Of a stretch of 64,000 bases of DNA, positions 7,422 to 16,844 are shown one piece after another. The DNA lies in assembly GCA_965224285.1 (NCBI GenBank), contig OZ245043.1, forward strand, positions 558,001-622,000, read 5' to 3'. The translations under genes were made by a program, and so were the position numbers. The notes beneath the pieces were generated by a model that saw only the letters and a list, made by a program, of their open reading frames with translations, did not search any database and was not told the DNA's origin. Position 1 is the first letter of the stretch. Each line of letters opens with the position of its first letter. The stretch comes from JAJCYK01 sp965224285 (lineage in GTDB: Bacteria; Bacteroidota; Bacteroidia; Cytophagales; Cyclobacteriaceae).

Positions 7422-10376
7422 TCATGTGCTTGATTGTGTACTTCTTTTGCGGGGGTTAAAAGAAAACCATAATACCAAAGCAACCAAAATGGCTAATAGT
7501 AAATACCATTTCCAATCAGAACGGTCAAAGTTTAATGGCTTTGGATCACCAAGCAAGATGAAGGTAGCCCATTGGCCCGGATGGGCAGCAAAAGGATCAG
7601 CTTGTTCAAGGTACTCTATTTTGGCCTTCTGAAGCGCTATATCTTTAGGCTCTCCCGTCTTTAAATGCTCAAAAAAAGCTTTCATAATACGTGCTGTTGG
7701 ATTATCTGAGGCTTGCCATAGGCTCATGATGATATTGGGAGAACCGGCATATTGAAATGCCCTGGATAAATTCATAACACCCTCACCCCGGACGATTTCA
7801 CCATATCCCGTATTACAGGCGCTGAGTACCGCTAGTTCGGAAGATATTTGCAGATTGTAAATCTCATGGGCATGCAATGCCCCATCTTCTAAACTGTCCT
7901 GGTCTGAGGAAAACATCAATCGGCTGTTCATGGGATCCTGGTCGTCGACCAAGGCGTGCATGGCCAGATGTAAGATTCGGCTTCCTCCCCATGGTGCTTT
8001 AAATAAGCTTTCTGTAGCCTCCGAGTCGATATAGACCTGACCTTTAAAGATGTCTCGGGCCTGATGGACTTCGTCGCTGGTTCCCGGTAGTGGCGGTAAT
8101 TGATCAGAGCCTGAGCTGTAATATTCAGGAGCATACCCCAGGTAATCGTGGGAAAATCCATTGGCTGGTTTTTGCCGATGCAGCAAAGTAAGCGAAGGGG
8201 TATAAGAAATAGGATGATCATAAACCAGATAAGGATATTTTGGGCTCAGATAACCTGAGTCACGGGTCAAAAACGCACCAAAAGGCAGGTGTGCCAAATA
8301 CCCATGAGGCACAATGATCAATCGCCCAGGTGCCGATGTCAGCTTTGCCAATGGTTTTGATACCAGTTCACGGTACAAAATAAAGGGTAGGGGACTGTCG
8401 GCGAATTCTCCTGCATCCCCTTCTGTAAGTAGATCCCGAAAGGCTGACAAATCCAGGGAGGAAGCAGTTGAGCTGTCGATACGGTGCAAATGTTGCTCAT
8501 TTCTATTAAAAGCAAAAACATACCAATGTCGATCCCCCAAAAAATAATTTAATACTGCAGTTTCTGGCTCGATCAGATGCTGAAATTGCGTGGCTGTTAT
8601 GGTCTCCACTCCATATTTTAAGTTGTAATAATCTGGATATTCTGCTGATAAATACTCAGATAGAGTATCATATTGTAAGTGTAGGTTAAATAAACTCTTT
8701 TGCAAAGAGTCTTTTGCCATAGCTTCGACATTCTGAATGGTAGACTCCAAATAGCCTATTCTCTTTTTAAGTTGTATCTCTTTGTTGAGGACACTGTCCG
8801 GAACACCCTTGATGCTTTGAAGTTGGTTACCCTGCATAGCTTCTGCCAGCACTGTGGCTTTACTTTTTTCTATGATTTGATGGATCTGGTCTAGAATCCT
8901 TCCTTCAGCGGAAATCTGATAAAGATCATAACCGCATTCAATAGCTTTTTCATATGTAGTGAATGCCTCATCTTGAAGGAATACTTTGGAATTATCCAAA
9001 ATATATCCCCTACGGACATCGTCAATTACTTGAATGGCCTTTTTGAAGGATTCAAAAGCTAATTCCAGGTCGCGCGGATCGCGTGACTCCCAGTGATATT
9101 TCGCTTGATAGGTACCAGCAAAATCCCGCAGCAAATCCATGAAAATTCCCTGATCACTGTAATCCTGATGATTTTTCGATCCTGCCTCGCCGGTCTCCTC
9201 CAATAAAGCTTCAAAGGCTAATTCGTAATATTCCAGGGCTTTATTGAACTGCTTTTTGGCCTGGTACAGTCCTCCTAATTGTTGATAGGTTCGGGCTATC
9301 CAAGGATGGGTGTGTCCAAAATTGATTTGCAAAAGGCTCAAACATTCTCTGAGATACTCTTCGGCCTTGCTAAAGGCTTGCTGGTCCTGATAAAGTTGAG
9401 CCAGACCGCGGTAACTGTGATTGATATCAGGGTGTTCAGGTCCCAGATGTCGCTTAAATAATTGTATGGCTTTAAGATAGAGCTTTTCAGCAGTTTGATA
9501 ATCCTGGTCAATTTTAGCCAGGTTCCCCAAGCCGTAGTGAGCGCTGGCCCATAAAAGGTAAATTTGATTTTTTTGGCTCAATGCAATGGTCTTCTGGTAG
9601 TATTCCTGGGCGCTGCTAAACTGCTTCAGGTTTACCAGGGAGATGGCCATATTATAGTAATTATAGGCGAGCAAATAGTAATCCTCCCCATATAGAGTAC
9701 TGTCAATTTGATTTGATTTGTTATAGTACTCCAACGCCTTTTCGGCTTCTCCTCGTTTATCATATTGAATGCCCATATTCACGTACAAGTTGGAAAGCCT
9801 GGGATGCATACCATCAGGATAAGATTTTAAATAGATGGATAACGCTTTTTGATAAACCTGCATACCTTCCTGATACTCTCCGTAATTTAATAGAGCAGTC
9901 CCCAGATTGTAGAGGGCGGCTCCGGTTTCAGCATCCTCCATTCCTTTGAATTTGATGGATAAGTCAGCTGCCCTTTGGAGATGTTCCAAAGCTGAATAAT
10001 GATTTCCCAAAGCGGTATATGCAGTGCCGATTCGGGTATTAGGGTAAATTAACCGGACATGGTCTTCGGGATAGAGGCTGTCGTAAACGGAAAGCCCTTT
10101 TCGAAACCATTCCAGCGCATTTTGGTATCGTCGGGAACGATACTCACTTAAACCTGATCTGGTGACGCAGTAGGCATACCTCTCCTCAAAGCCAGCCAGA
10201 CGGAAAGCTTCACTAGCCTTGCGGTATTGCTTTAAGGCAGCCTGATAATCTTTATGTTCGCGGTAAAATTTGTGACCCTCCTGCAGCCAGTGGTGGGCTT
10301 CAACAGTATCGGCGGACTGGGCTACCAGACAAGGACAAACACCAGCCCAAATCCATAGTAATAGATGAAATTTCAT
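7422..10376 (-). CDS. TPR-CHAT domain protein with signal peptide and C-terminal membrane anchor
   Basis: A 984-residue protein. It starts with a signal peptide (cleavage near LVAQ), followed by about ten tetratricopeptide repeats spanning roughly residues 25-430. Many repeats carry the canonical ALEYY and AEKLYLKAI signatures. A helical linker leads to a CHAT caspase-like domain at about 640-930. The predicted catalytic dyad is His807 (HLAMHALVD) and Cys854 (VLSACNTGYGE). A single hydrophobic segment (WYLLLAILVALVLWF) and a basic tail close the protein. CHAT proteases are caspase relatives; in bacteria the TPRs usually sense a partner and the CHAT domain cuts a target. Signal peptide plus C-terminal anchor imply the protease faces the periplasm, unlike cytosolic CHAT defence proteases. 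It is divergent from the ECF sigma gene. Confidence 0.88.
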   Translation of the reverse strand: MKFHLLLWIWAGVCPCLVAQSADTVEAHHWLQEGHKFYREHKDYQAALKQYRKASEAFRLAGFEERYAYCVTRSGLSEYRSRRYQNALEWFRKGLSVYDSLYPEDHVRLIYPNTRIGTAYTALGNHYSALEHLQRAADLSIKFKGMEDAETGAALYNLGTALLNYGEYQEGMQVYQKALSIYLKSYPDGMHPRLSNLYVNMGIQYDKRGEAEKALEYYNKSNQIDSTLYGEDYYLLAYNYYNMAISLVNLKQFSSAQEYYQKTIALSQKNQIYLLWASAHYGLGNLAKIDQDYQTAEKLYLKAIQLFKRHLGPEHPDINHSYRGLAQLYQDQQAFSKAEEYLRECLSLLQINFGHTHPWIARTYQQLGGLYQAKKQFNKALEYYELAFEALLEETGEAGSKNHQDYSDQGIFMDLLRDFAGTYQAKYHWESRDPRDLELAFESFKKAIQVIDDVRRGYILDNSKVFLQDEAFTTYEKAIECGYDLYQISAEGRILDQIHQIIEKSKATVLAEAMQGNQLQSIKGVPDSVLNKEIQLKKRIGYLESTIQNVEAMAKDSLQKSLFNLHLQYDTLSEYLSAEYPDYYNLKYGVETITATQFQHLIEPETAVLNYFLGDRHWYVFAFNRNEQHLHRIDSSTASSLDLSAFRDLLTEGDAGEFADSPLPFILYRELVSKPLAKLTSAPGRLIIVPHGYLAHLPFGAFLTRDSGYLSPKYPYLVYDHPISYTPSLTLLHRQKPANGFSHDYLGYAPEYYSSGSDQLPPLPGTSDEVHQARDIFKGQVYIDSEATESLFKAPWGGSRILHLAMHALVDDQDPMNSRLMFSSDQDSLEDGALHAHEIYNLQISSELAVLSACNTGYGEIVRGEGVMNLSRAFQYAGSPNIIMSLWQASDNPTARIMKAFFEHLKTGEPKDIALQKAKIEYLEQADPFAAHPGQWATFILLGDPKPLNFDRSDWKWYLLLAILVALVLWFSFNPRKRSTQSST

Positions 10377-10597
10377 AAGAATCCGGGGCGTTTGGAGCTG
10401 GTTATATGTTTAAATATAGTCAGCCTATCCGATTATCAAAAAAATTTTTAGGCAGCCGGTAATGAATACCTTGCCGGGCCCATTAAAGGGTAAATGAAGT
10501 GTTGATAAGCCCCGGGAATGTATAGATGGTGTAAGTCAATTTCGGCGCCTCATGGAAATTTTTGTAAATTTCGCCGAAGCCGTTTAGACAACTATAC

Positions 10598-11170
10598 ATG
10601 GATAAAGCTGATCGGGGTGATCTGTTGCTAAAAATTCGTTCAGGTGATGAGAAATTCCTCAGAAATTTATATGAGGAACATCGCGATGCATTCATCACCT
10701 GGGTATCACGTTACTATAAGTGCCCGGATGACTTGGCAGCAGATGTATATCAACAATCGTTCACCACCCTTTTTTTCAATGTAAAGGAAGGAAAGCTGGT
10801 AAAATTAAACAGCAGTTTGAAAACGTATCTATTTGCCATAGGAAAGAATTTATTAAGAGATCATTTCAAAGTGGCAAAGAGAAGGCAGGAGCTGCTGGAA
10901 GTTGCCCTGGAATCTGGTGAACTCGATTATGACATTATGCAACAATATGAGCAATCTGAAATGAAAGCAATAGTAGTTAGGTTACTGGAACAAATTGGTG
11001 AGCCCTGTAGAACGGTTTTAGAATTATTCTATCTGAAGAACTTTGCCATGGAAGCCATTGCTCATCGAATGCAATATAAGTCAGAACAAATTGCTGCCAA
11101 GAGAAAACACATTTGTTTGAGGCAAATGCGGAGCTTATTGGCGGATGCACAAACCAATGGAATATCTTAA
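10598..11170 (+). CDS. ECF-type RNA polymerase sigma factor
   Basis: A 190-residue sigma-70 family protein of ECF size. Residues about 20-90 match region 2 (LYEEHRDAFITWVSRYYK, then DVYQQSFTTLFFN), and about 125-180 match region 4 with the helix-turn-helix (FYLKNFAMEAIAHRM followed by KRKHICLRQM). It is followed after 11 bp by a membrane protein with a short N-terminal acidic domain, the usual sigma/anti-sigma pairing. The divergent TPR-CHAT gene 221 bp upstream could belong to the same regulatory unit, but this is inference. The target promoter is not identifiable from the window. Confidence 0.87.
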   Translation: MDKADRGDLLLKIRSGDEKFLRNLYEEHRDAFITWVSRYYKCPDDLAADVYQQSFTTLFFNVKEGKLVKLNSSLKTYLFAIGKNLLRDHFKVAKRRQELLEVALESGELDYDIMQQYEQSEMKAIVVRLLEQIGEPCRTVLELFYLKNFAMEAIAHRMQYKSEQIAAKRKHICLRQMRSLLADAQTNGIS

Positions 11171-11181
11171 AACATTTCGTT

Positions 11182-11928
11182 ATGGCACAGGATATTGATC
11201 AAAACTTATTTGATTACCTGGAGGGCAATATGAGCCCGGAGCAGGAACGGGAGTACCAGCAGGCCATTGACCGTGACCCGGACCTGCAACAAGAAATCAG
11301 GGACTTAAAGGCCCTGGAATTAGGATTAAAATCCATAGGCGCCGAGAACTTTAAAAACAAAGTGGGTCAATGGGAAAGCGAGGTAAAGTCATCTTCCGGC
11401 GGATTTGGTTGGAATCCATATTTAGCGGTTGCGGCCGCTATATTGGTGGTGCTGATCCCGGCCATTTTTTGGTTTCAAAACACACCACCAGCAACCGAAG
11501 AATTGTTTTTATCCTATTACCAGCCATATGAAAACGTAATTACTGTTAGGGGTGAGGACACGGATAGCCTAGCCCTGAGCGGGAGAGACTTGCTTTTAAA
11601 AGGTTTAGATGCCTACAGTAATGGGGCATTCGCCCAAAGCTCGGATTTGCTTAGTCAATACCTCGATTTACAACCAGAAGACCACCGGGTAGCGTTATAC
11701 TTAGCAATTACACAACTGGAGTTGAACTTGCCAATCCAGGCGGAGGCAAACTTTCTCAAAGCCCAGCAAGACCCTTTGTTCAAGCAACAGGCACAGTGGT
11801 ACCGGGCTTTATCCTATCTAAAATTTGATGATATAACCAAAGCTAAGACGCTATTGGAAGAGATAACCCAAGCCGATGATCATTACAGAAGTAGTCAGGC
11901 CGGTCAGTTATTAGAAGATCTACTTTAG
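11182..11928 (+). CDS. Putative anti-sigma factor with transmembrane segment and periplasmic TPR domain
   Basis: Read from the ATG at 11182 (MAQDIDQNLFDYLEG, 248 residues); an in-frame upstream ATG at 11113 would overlap the sigma gene by 58 bp. The N-terminal ~70 residues contain FDYLEGNMSPEQEREYQQ, which resembles the helical sigma-binding domain of Bacteroidota anti-sigma factors. One transmembrane helix follows at about residues 77-97 (YLAVAAAILVVLIPAIFWF), then a periplasmic part with TPR-like repeats. Position and architecture suggest it tethers the preceding ECF sigma factor and releases it on an envelope signal. No ZAS-type HxxxCxxC motif is visible. Confidence 0.75.
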   Translation: MAQDIDQNLFDYLEGNMSPEQEREYQQAIDRDPDLQQEIRDLKALELGLKSIGAENFKNKVGQWESEVKSSSGGFGWNPYLAVAAAILVVLIPAIFWFQNTPPATEELFLSYYQPYENVITVRGEDTDSLALSGRDLLLKGLDAYSNGAFAQSSDLLSQYLDLQPEDHRVALYLAITQLELNLPIQAEANFLKAQQDPLFKQQAQWYRALSYLKFDDITKAKTLLEEITQADDHYRSSQAGQLLEDLL

Positions 11929-11948
11929 GCAACCTATTATTTCTCAAT

Positions 11949-12179
11949 TTAATTTTCCGTCTCTGCGCAGGCCTCACAGTCCTCAATAAAATCAAAAGGT
12001 ACCACCCCCAAGCAGCCACCCCAGGTAAATGGTTTACACCGTTGTTCTTCCTGATCAAAATAATAAACGGTAATAGCCCCATCACAAGGACCCCGATCTG
12101 GTTTCATCCGGCAGCGTCGATCTTGTTGCAGTGATTTGCAACCTGCAAGAAGAAAGAATAATAGGAACCATTTAGCCAT
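11949..12179 (-). CDS. Small lipoprotein with a Kunitz/BPTI-like domain
   Basis: A 76-residue protein: a signal peptide with lipobox LLAGC (Cys14), then a domain with six cysteines at 23, 32, 48, 56, 68 and 71. The spacings are 8, 15, 7, 11 and 2, against 8, 15, 7, 12 and 3 in bovine pancreatic trypsin inhibitor. Other Kunitz hallmarks are GPC around the second cysteine, a YYF strand and the WGGC turn. The residue after the second cysteine, equivalent to the P1 site, is Asp33 rather than Lys/Arg, so trypsin inhibition is not expected. Kunitz domains are mainly animal proteins and rare in bacteria. A role as an envelope protease inhibitor or adhesion module is inference. It is convergent with the anti-sigma gene and divergent from glpF. 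Confidence 0.78.
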   Translation of the reverse strand: MAKWFLLFFLLAGCKSLQQDRRCRMKPDRGPCDGAITVYYFDQEEQRCKPFTWGGCLGVVPFDFIEDCEACAETEN

Positions 12180-12377
12180 AGGTTATAATCATTTGTGGCT
12201 TAATTAATTTAGTAAATTCCTCTTTGACAAGCAATTATTTGTGAAAGTGGATGGCTGGTACCCCATTTATCTAAACAGGGTGGAACAGTTTGTCCGCGGG
12301 GCTACATGGATGGTTTGCAATAAACTTTAAAAATGTCTATCATGCCGCCTGTTCTTTAATCGTGTATTCCTTTCATT

Positions 12378-13178
12378 ATGTCTCATATTATTTCAGAAAT
12401 GGTAGGTACCATGCTGCTAATACTGTTGGGAAATGGTGTGGTAGGAGGGGTTTTGCTTAAGGGGAGTAAGGCTGAAAATAGTGGCTGGGTTGTTATTACC
12501 CTGGGATGGGGCCTGGCGGTAACCATGGCCATCTACGCAGTGGGTAGCTATAGTGGTGCTCATATTAATCCAGCGGTAACCTTGGGATTTGCCGTAGCGG
12601 GAACCATATCATGGAGTCTGGTGCCGGTCTATATCTTTGGCCAAATGCTGGGTGCAATATTAGGAGCAATTTTGGTTTGGATCCATTATTTACCTCATTG
12701 GAAGCCCACTACAGACGCTGATCTAAAGCTGGCAGTATTTGCCACAGCACCTGCCTACCGGCGCACCTGGCCTAACCTGATCAGCGAGCTGATCGGCACT
12801 TTTGTACTGGTGTTAGGCCTTTTTTTTATTGGAGCCAATCAATTTACTGAGGGATTAAATCCCCTTATTGTTGGCTTTTTGATCGTGGCGATAGGGATGT
12901 GTTTAGGAGGTACTACCGGTTATGCGATCAACCCTGCTCGTGATTTAGGTCCCAGAATTGCCCATGCCATTTTACCTATTTCTGAAAAGAGGTCTTCTGA
13001 TTGGTCTTATAGCTGGATTCCGGTAGTAGGACCTCTAATTGGGGGCGCTTATGGAGCATTGTTCTATCGGGCGGTATTTCAGGGGGAAATGGATCTCTGG
13101 TTTGGGATTGGTTCCGTAATATGCGGGCTCATTATCGTAATGGCCATAACCCGCCAACTAAAGGAAGACCTTAATTAA
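12378..13178 (+). CDS. glpF: Glycerol uptake facilitator (aquaglyceroporin)
   Basis: A 266-residue MIP-family channel with six predicted membrane helices and both pore half-helix motifs: NPA at 64-66 (GAHINPAVTLG) and NPA at 185-187 (GYAINPARDLGPR). The Arg-Asp following the second NPA, with the GYAINPARDLGPR context, is typical of glycerol-conducting GlpF proteins rather than water-only aquaporins. It mediates facilitated diffusion of glycerol across the inner membrane. Only 6 bp separate it from glpK, so uptake and phosphorylation are almost certainly co-transcribed. No glpD or glpR gene is present nearby. Confidence 0.93.
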   Translation: MSHIISEMVGTMLLILLGNGVVGGVLLKGSKAENSGWVVITLGWGLAVTMAIYAVGSYSGAHINPAVTLGFAVAGTISWSLVPVYIFGQMLGAILGAILVWIHYLPHWKPTTDADLKLAVFATAPAYRRTWPNLISELIGTFVLVLGLFFIGANQFTEGLNPLIVGFLIVAIGMCLGGTTGYAINPARDLGPRIAHAILPISEKRSSDWSYSWIPVVGPLIGGAYGALFYRAVFQGEMDLWFGIGSVICGLIIVMAITRQLKEDLN

Positions 13179-13184
13179 TCTCAC

Positions 13185-14669
13185 ATGGCTGAATTTGTTA
13201 TAGCATTAGATCAGGGTACTACCAGCTGTCGGGCCCTGCTGGTAGATCAAAATGGCACCATTGTACAGGTAGCACAGAAAGAATTTACCCAAATATTTCC
13301 CCAACCAGGATGGGTGGAACACGACCCCATGGAAATATGGGACACCCAAATGGAAATGCTCCAACAGGTGCTGCAACAAGCAGAGGTAGATATCCAATCA
13401 ATCAAAGCCATCGGGATTACCAATCAAAGGGAAACCGCGGTGGTATGGAACAGGGAGACCGGTGAACCTATTTATAATGCCATTGTATGGCAGGATAAAC
13501 GTACTGCTAATATCTGCGAAGACCTGAAAAGCAAGGGACTGGAGTCCTATGTTAGAAAAGAAACCGGTCTGGTTTTAGATTCTTATTTTTCCGGCACCAA
13601 GATCAAATGGATATTGGACCAAGTGGAAGGGGCTAAAGAGTTGGCGGAAAATGGGAAACTGGCTTTTGGCACGGTTGATACCTGGTTGATCTGGAAAATG
13701 ACTGGAGGAGAAGCCCACGTCACCGATTACACCAATGCTTCGAGAACGCTTATCTATAATATACGCTCACAGCAATGGGATCAGAAAATGTTAGGGGAGT
13801 TGGATATACCTTCCAATATGCTGCCGGCGGTACAACCATCGGCGTCATTGTTTGGGGAATATCGGTTCTCTGGGCACCCCATACCTATTTGTGGTGTAGC
13901 GGGCGATCAGCAAGCCGCACTGTTCGGCCAAGCTTGTTTCAAACCGGGAATGGCTAAAAATACCTATGGCACCGGCTGTTTTATGCTTATGCATACCGGC
14001 AGTGACCTTTCATTATCGGATAATGGCCTGTTGACCACATTGGCCTGTAACCTGGACCAACAGGTTCAATATGCACTGGAAGGTAGCATATTCATAGCGG
14101 GAGCTGCCATTCAATGGCTCCGTGACGGAATTCAAATCATTAATGATGCTGCACAATCTGAGGAATTAGCCCGCAGTGTCTCTGAGTCGCATGATGTTTA
14201 CGTGGTCCCAGCGTTTGCCGGACTGGGCGCCCCATATTGGGACATGTATGCCAGGGGAGCAATTTTTGGACTTACCCGGGATACTTCCAGGGCCCATCTG
14301 GTAAAAGCTACTTTGGAGTCTTTGGCATATCAAACCAAGGATGTCCTGGTTTCCATGGAACAAGATTCCGGCCTTGCACTGTCCAGTTTGAAGGTAGATG
14401 GTGGCGCGGTGGCCAATAATTATTTGATGGAGTTCCAGGCCGATATATTAGGTGTACCGGTAGAAAGACCGGAAATTATCGAAACTACCGCTTTAGGAGC
14501 TGCCTATTTGGCGGGCATACAAATTGGCATGTGGTCCCCAGATGATGTCACCGCTAACAGAGGGGTGGACCGAGTGTTTGCGCCTGAGATGGAGTCTGAG
14601 CAAAGAGAGAAACTTTATCAGGGTTGGCAAAAGGCGATAAATCGAAGCGCTGATTGGCTGGATCATTGA
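13185..14669 (+). CDS. glpK: Glycerol kinase
   Basis: A 494-residue FGGY-family kinase of typical GlpK length. The N-terminal phosphate-binding loop DQGTTSCRALL (about 9-19) and the block ITNQRETAVVW with IVWQDKR match glycerol kinase signatures. GVAGDQQAALFGQ, NTYGTGCFML and the C-terminal VDGGAVANNYLMEFQAD complete the FGGY pattern. It phosphorylates glycerol to glycerol 3-phosphate with ATP in the cytoplasm, trapping glycerol admitted by the upstream GlpF. The gene ends 15 bp before the convergent TPR protein. Confidence 0.95.
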   Translation: MAEFVIALDQGTTSCRALLVDQNGTIVQVAQKEFTQIFPQPGWVEHDPMEIWDTQMEMLQQVLQQAEVDIQSIKAIGITNQRETAVVWNRETGEPIYNAIVWQDKRTANICEDLKSKGLESYVRKETGLVLDSYFSGTKIKWILDQVEGAKELAENGKLAFGTVDTWLIWKMTGGEAHVTDYTNASRTLIYNIRSQQWDQKMLGELDIPSNMLPAVQPSASLFGEYRFSGHPIPICGVAGDQQAALFGQACFKPGMAKNTYGTGCFMLMHTGSDLSLSDNGLLTTLACNLDQQVQYALEGSIFIAGAAIQWLRDGIQIINDAAQSEELARSVSESHDVYVVPAFAGLGAPYWDMYARGAIFGLTRDTSRAHLVKATLESLAYQTKDVLVSMEQDSGLALSSLKVDGGAVANNYLMEFQADILGVPVERPEIIETTALGAAYLAGIQIGMWSPDDVTANRGVDRVFAPEMESEQREKLYQGWQKAINRSADWLDH

Positions 14670-14683
14670 TGGTGATCACTTTG

Positions 14684-15940
14684 TTATTTGCAATAGCTGT
14701 TAAAGGCCTTAATGGCCGTTTTAATTCCCAATTGCTGGGCCTGCAGTAAATCCTGACAACATTCTTGGTTCCGACCTAACTTGCGGTTTACCAAACTACG
14801 GTTGAAATAGGCGGCGCCGTCCTCCTGATCAAGTGCTATAGCCTGATTGAAATCTTCCAAGGCCAAATTATACTCATTCAAAGCAAACAATACTCGGCCT
14901 CTGCTTTTATAAGCTGTGGAAAAATTATCCTGATACCGCAGTGCTGAATTAAGATCCTTTAATGCTCCCGAAAGATCTTGTAGCTTTTCCCTGGCCAGCC
15001 CCCGATTCAGCAAGATCTGGGGATCCTCCGGGTCTAATTGAAGCGCTTGATCGTAATCTTCAATTGCTCCTTGATAATCTCCCAGCTTCATTTTAGCTAG
15101 CGCCCGATTTACATAAGGAGAGGTAAAGCCGGGATTATCTTGGATAAGTTGATCATAACTGTGTAATTCCAGGGTGCCTGAACTCTCTTTATAAGCAGTT
15201 ATATTGAATTGAGCGACAGGGTGTTCGGGGCTTAACTTTAAAGCATTATTAAAATCACGATAGGCCAGAGTATCCCGGCCCATTTGCTGTCGATTCAAAG
15301 CCCTGTTGACATAATAATTAGGCTCACTGGAATTGTGTGATATAGCATTATTGAAGGCCCATTCCGCAGAGTCAAATTCGGATAATTCATGGTAGCATAG
15401 ACCCAGATAATTGTAGACATCTCCTTCGATACCCTCTGTGGTGGTAATGGCGTCAATACCCGCTTCTTCAGAGGAGTTTAGCGGGGTGCTTTTAAAATAT
15501 ACCATCCTGGTCTCCCCGAGAGGCATACGTAGAACCTTTTTAAATTCCGAGGCCGCGCGAAGAAATTGCTGTTCTTTAAAGCGCAGCACCGCACGGTTGA
15601 AAGCCGCCTCCACATAGGTACTGTCAAGATGCAGTACGATCTGGTAGTCTGTCAGCGCATTGGCAGGCTGTTTGATATCTTCGTAGAGCTGAGCCCTTTG
15701 ATGATAGGCTTCCACAAAATCTGGTTGGAGGTAGATGGCTTTATCCAATAACTCCAGAGCCATTGAATGCTCTTGTTCCTGGATCATTTCAACTGCCTTT
15801 TGGTAAAGTCGCAGAGACTCCCTGTAATCAGAGCCATAAACCCTTTCTATAGGCTGATCCTGAGCTGTTAAACCACTTTCTCCGAAGCAATGGATGGCAT
15901 AGATTACTATTCCCAATATTAGCGCCCTTATCAAATACAT
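14684..15940 (-). CDS. Secreted tetratricopeptide-repeat protein
   Basis: A 418-residue protein with an N-terminal signal/anchor (residues about 1-25) and about nine TPRs. The repeats are clearest in the C-terminal half (GDYQGAIEDYDQALQLDPED, then SGALKDLNSALRYQD, then NLALEDFNQAIALDQED). They bear the usual hydrophobic and Ala positions and the Asp-Pro end. No catalytic domain is present, so it is probably a scaffold or adaptor in the periplasm or on the cell surface. It stands alone, convergent with glpK; the 255 bp beyond its start separate it from the divergent secreted-protein operon. Confidence 0.75.
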   Translation of the reverse strand: MYLIRALILGIVIYAIHCFGESGLTAQDQPIERVYGSDYRESLRLYQKAVEMIQEQEHSMALELLDKAIYLQPDFVEAYHQRAQLYEDIKQPANALTDYQIVLHLDSTYVEAAFNRAVLRFKEQQFLRAASEFKKVLRMPLGETRMVYFKSTPLNSSEEAGIDAITTTEGIEGDVYNYLGLCYHELSEFDSAEWAFNNAISHNSSEPNYYVNRALNRQQMGRDTLAYRDFNNALKLSPEHPVAQFNITAYKESSGTLELHSYDQLIQDNPGFTSPYVNRALAKMKLGDYQGAIEDYDQALQLDPEDPQILLNRGLAREKLQDLSGALKDLNSALRYQDNFSTAYKSRGRVLFALNEYNLALEDFNQAIALDQEDGAAYFNRSLVNRKLGRNQECCQDLLQAQQLGIKTAIKAFNSYCK

Positions 15941-16163
15941 CTTCTTATCGGTGTAAGATAAATTTAATTAATCACGCTGGTATTACCCAACCTCCGGCAA
16001 AACAGCCTAGATTATCTAAGATAAATCACTTATAAGGAGTTATTTTTCAATGTATTACTCTCTGGCACTGCTTTTGATTACTACTATTGAAACAATTTAA
16101 GCTCAAGACCAATCTTGGTATGATTTTTAATATTATAGCATTAGATATTATCAAGTAGGGTTG

Positions 16164-16171
16164 TAGATTTG
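16164..16171 (+). promoter_or_regulatory. Candidate -7 element for the secreted LRR operon
   Basis: TAGATTTG matches the Bacteroidota housekeeping -7 consensus TAnnTTTG exactly and lies 24 bp before the ATG at 16196. A clear TTG at the -33 position is not present, so this is only half of a consensus promoter. Confidence 0.35.
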
Positions 16172-16195
16172 TATGGAGAATAAAACCGCATCATA

Positions 16196-16825
16196 ATGAT
16201 TACCAAAAATTCCAGCATATTTATTGCCTTGTCAATAATATTATTGATAGCCGGCGGGGCTTGTAAGAACCAACAAAAGATCGCCGAACAACAGGCGGCA
16301 GAGGCTAGACTGGAAAAGGCAAATCAAGCCAAAGCGCTATTAATGCAAATTGTCAATGATGACGGATCTATGACTCTTGAAGAAAAGGAAAGTATACTAG
16401 AGGAGGCCAAAGCCATCGGTTCGGACGATCCAGAAGTATTGAGGTTGATCGCAGAGGTTGAAGATGACTTACAGAGAGAGCGGGACGACCTGGCCAGAAC
16501 CCAGGCTCAAACGGATACTAAGATGAAGGCCAGCCCTACACTGGAAGAGGAGGTGTGGGGATTATTTGGAAATATCGCCTCTGCCTCCTCCAATGAAAGG
16601 GCAAATCAATACATAAGCCAGGGATTGGAGAAATTCTCATCTCCAGATGCGTTGGTTTTGATTATTATCAACCAATCAGGCGACATTAAAGACTACGACG
16701 AGCCCACTACTATAACCAAATACCTTAATTATCTGAAAGACCAGAAATCCAATCCCAACCGGATATTTGATTTGGTATTGGATGATAATGGCAAGATCAA
16801 GGAAGTAGAACTAATCAAGCAATAG
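16196..16825 (+). CDS. Lipoprotein of unknown function, first gene of a secreted-protein operon
   Basis: A 209-residue protein with a hydrophobic signal and lipobox AGGAC (Cys near residue 23). A highly charged, probably coiled-coil helix follows at about 25-110 (QQKIAEQQAAEARLEKANQ and later DDLQRERDDLART). The C-terminal ~80 residues look like a small alpha/beta domain (DALVLIIINQSGDIKDYDEP, then FDLVLDDNGKIKEVELI). I recognise no family. It starts a run of four same-strand genes with gaps of 19 bp or overlaps, all encoding exported proteins, so it is likely part of one envelope assembly. Confidence 0.65.
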   Translation: MITKNSSIFIALSIILLIAGGACKNQQKIAEQQAAEARLEKANQAKALLMQIVNDDGSMTLEEKESILEEAKAIGSDDPEVLRLIAEVEDDLQRERDDLARTQAQTDTKMKASPTLEEEVWGLFGNIASASSNERANQYISQGLEKFSSPDALVLIIINQSGDIKDYDEPTTITKYLNYLKDQKSNPNRIFDLVLDDNGKIKEVELIKQ

Positions 16826-16844
16826 TATTCCAGAATTTAATAAA

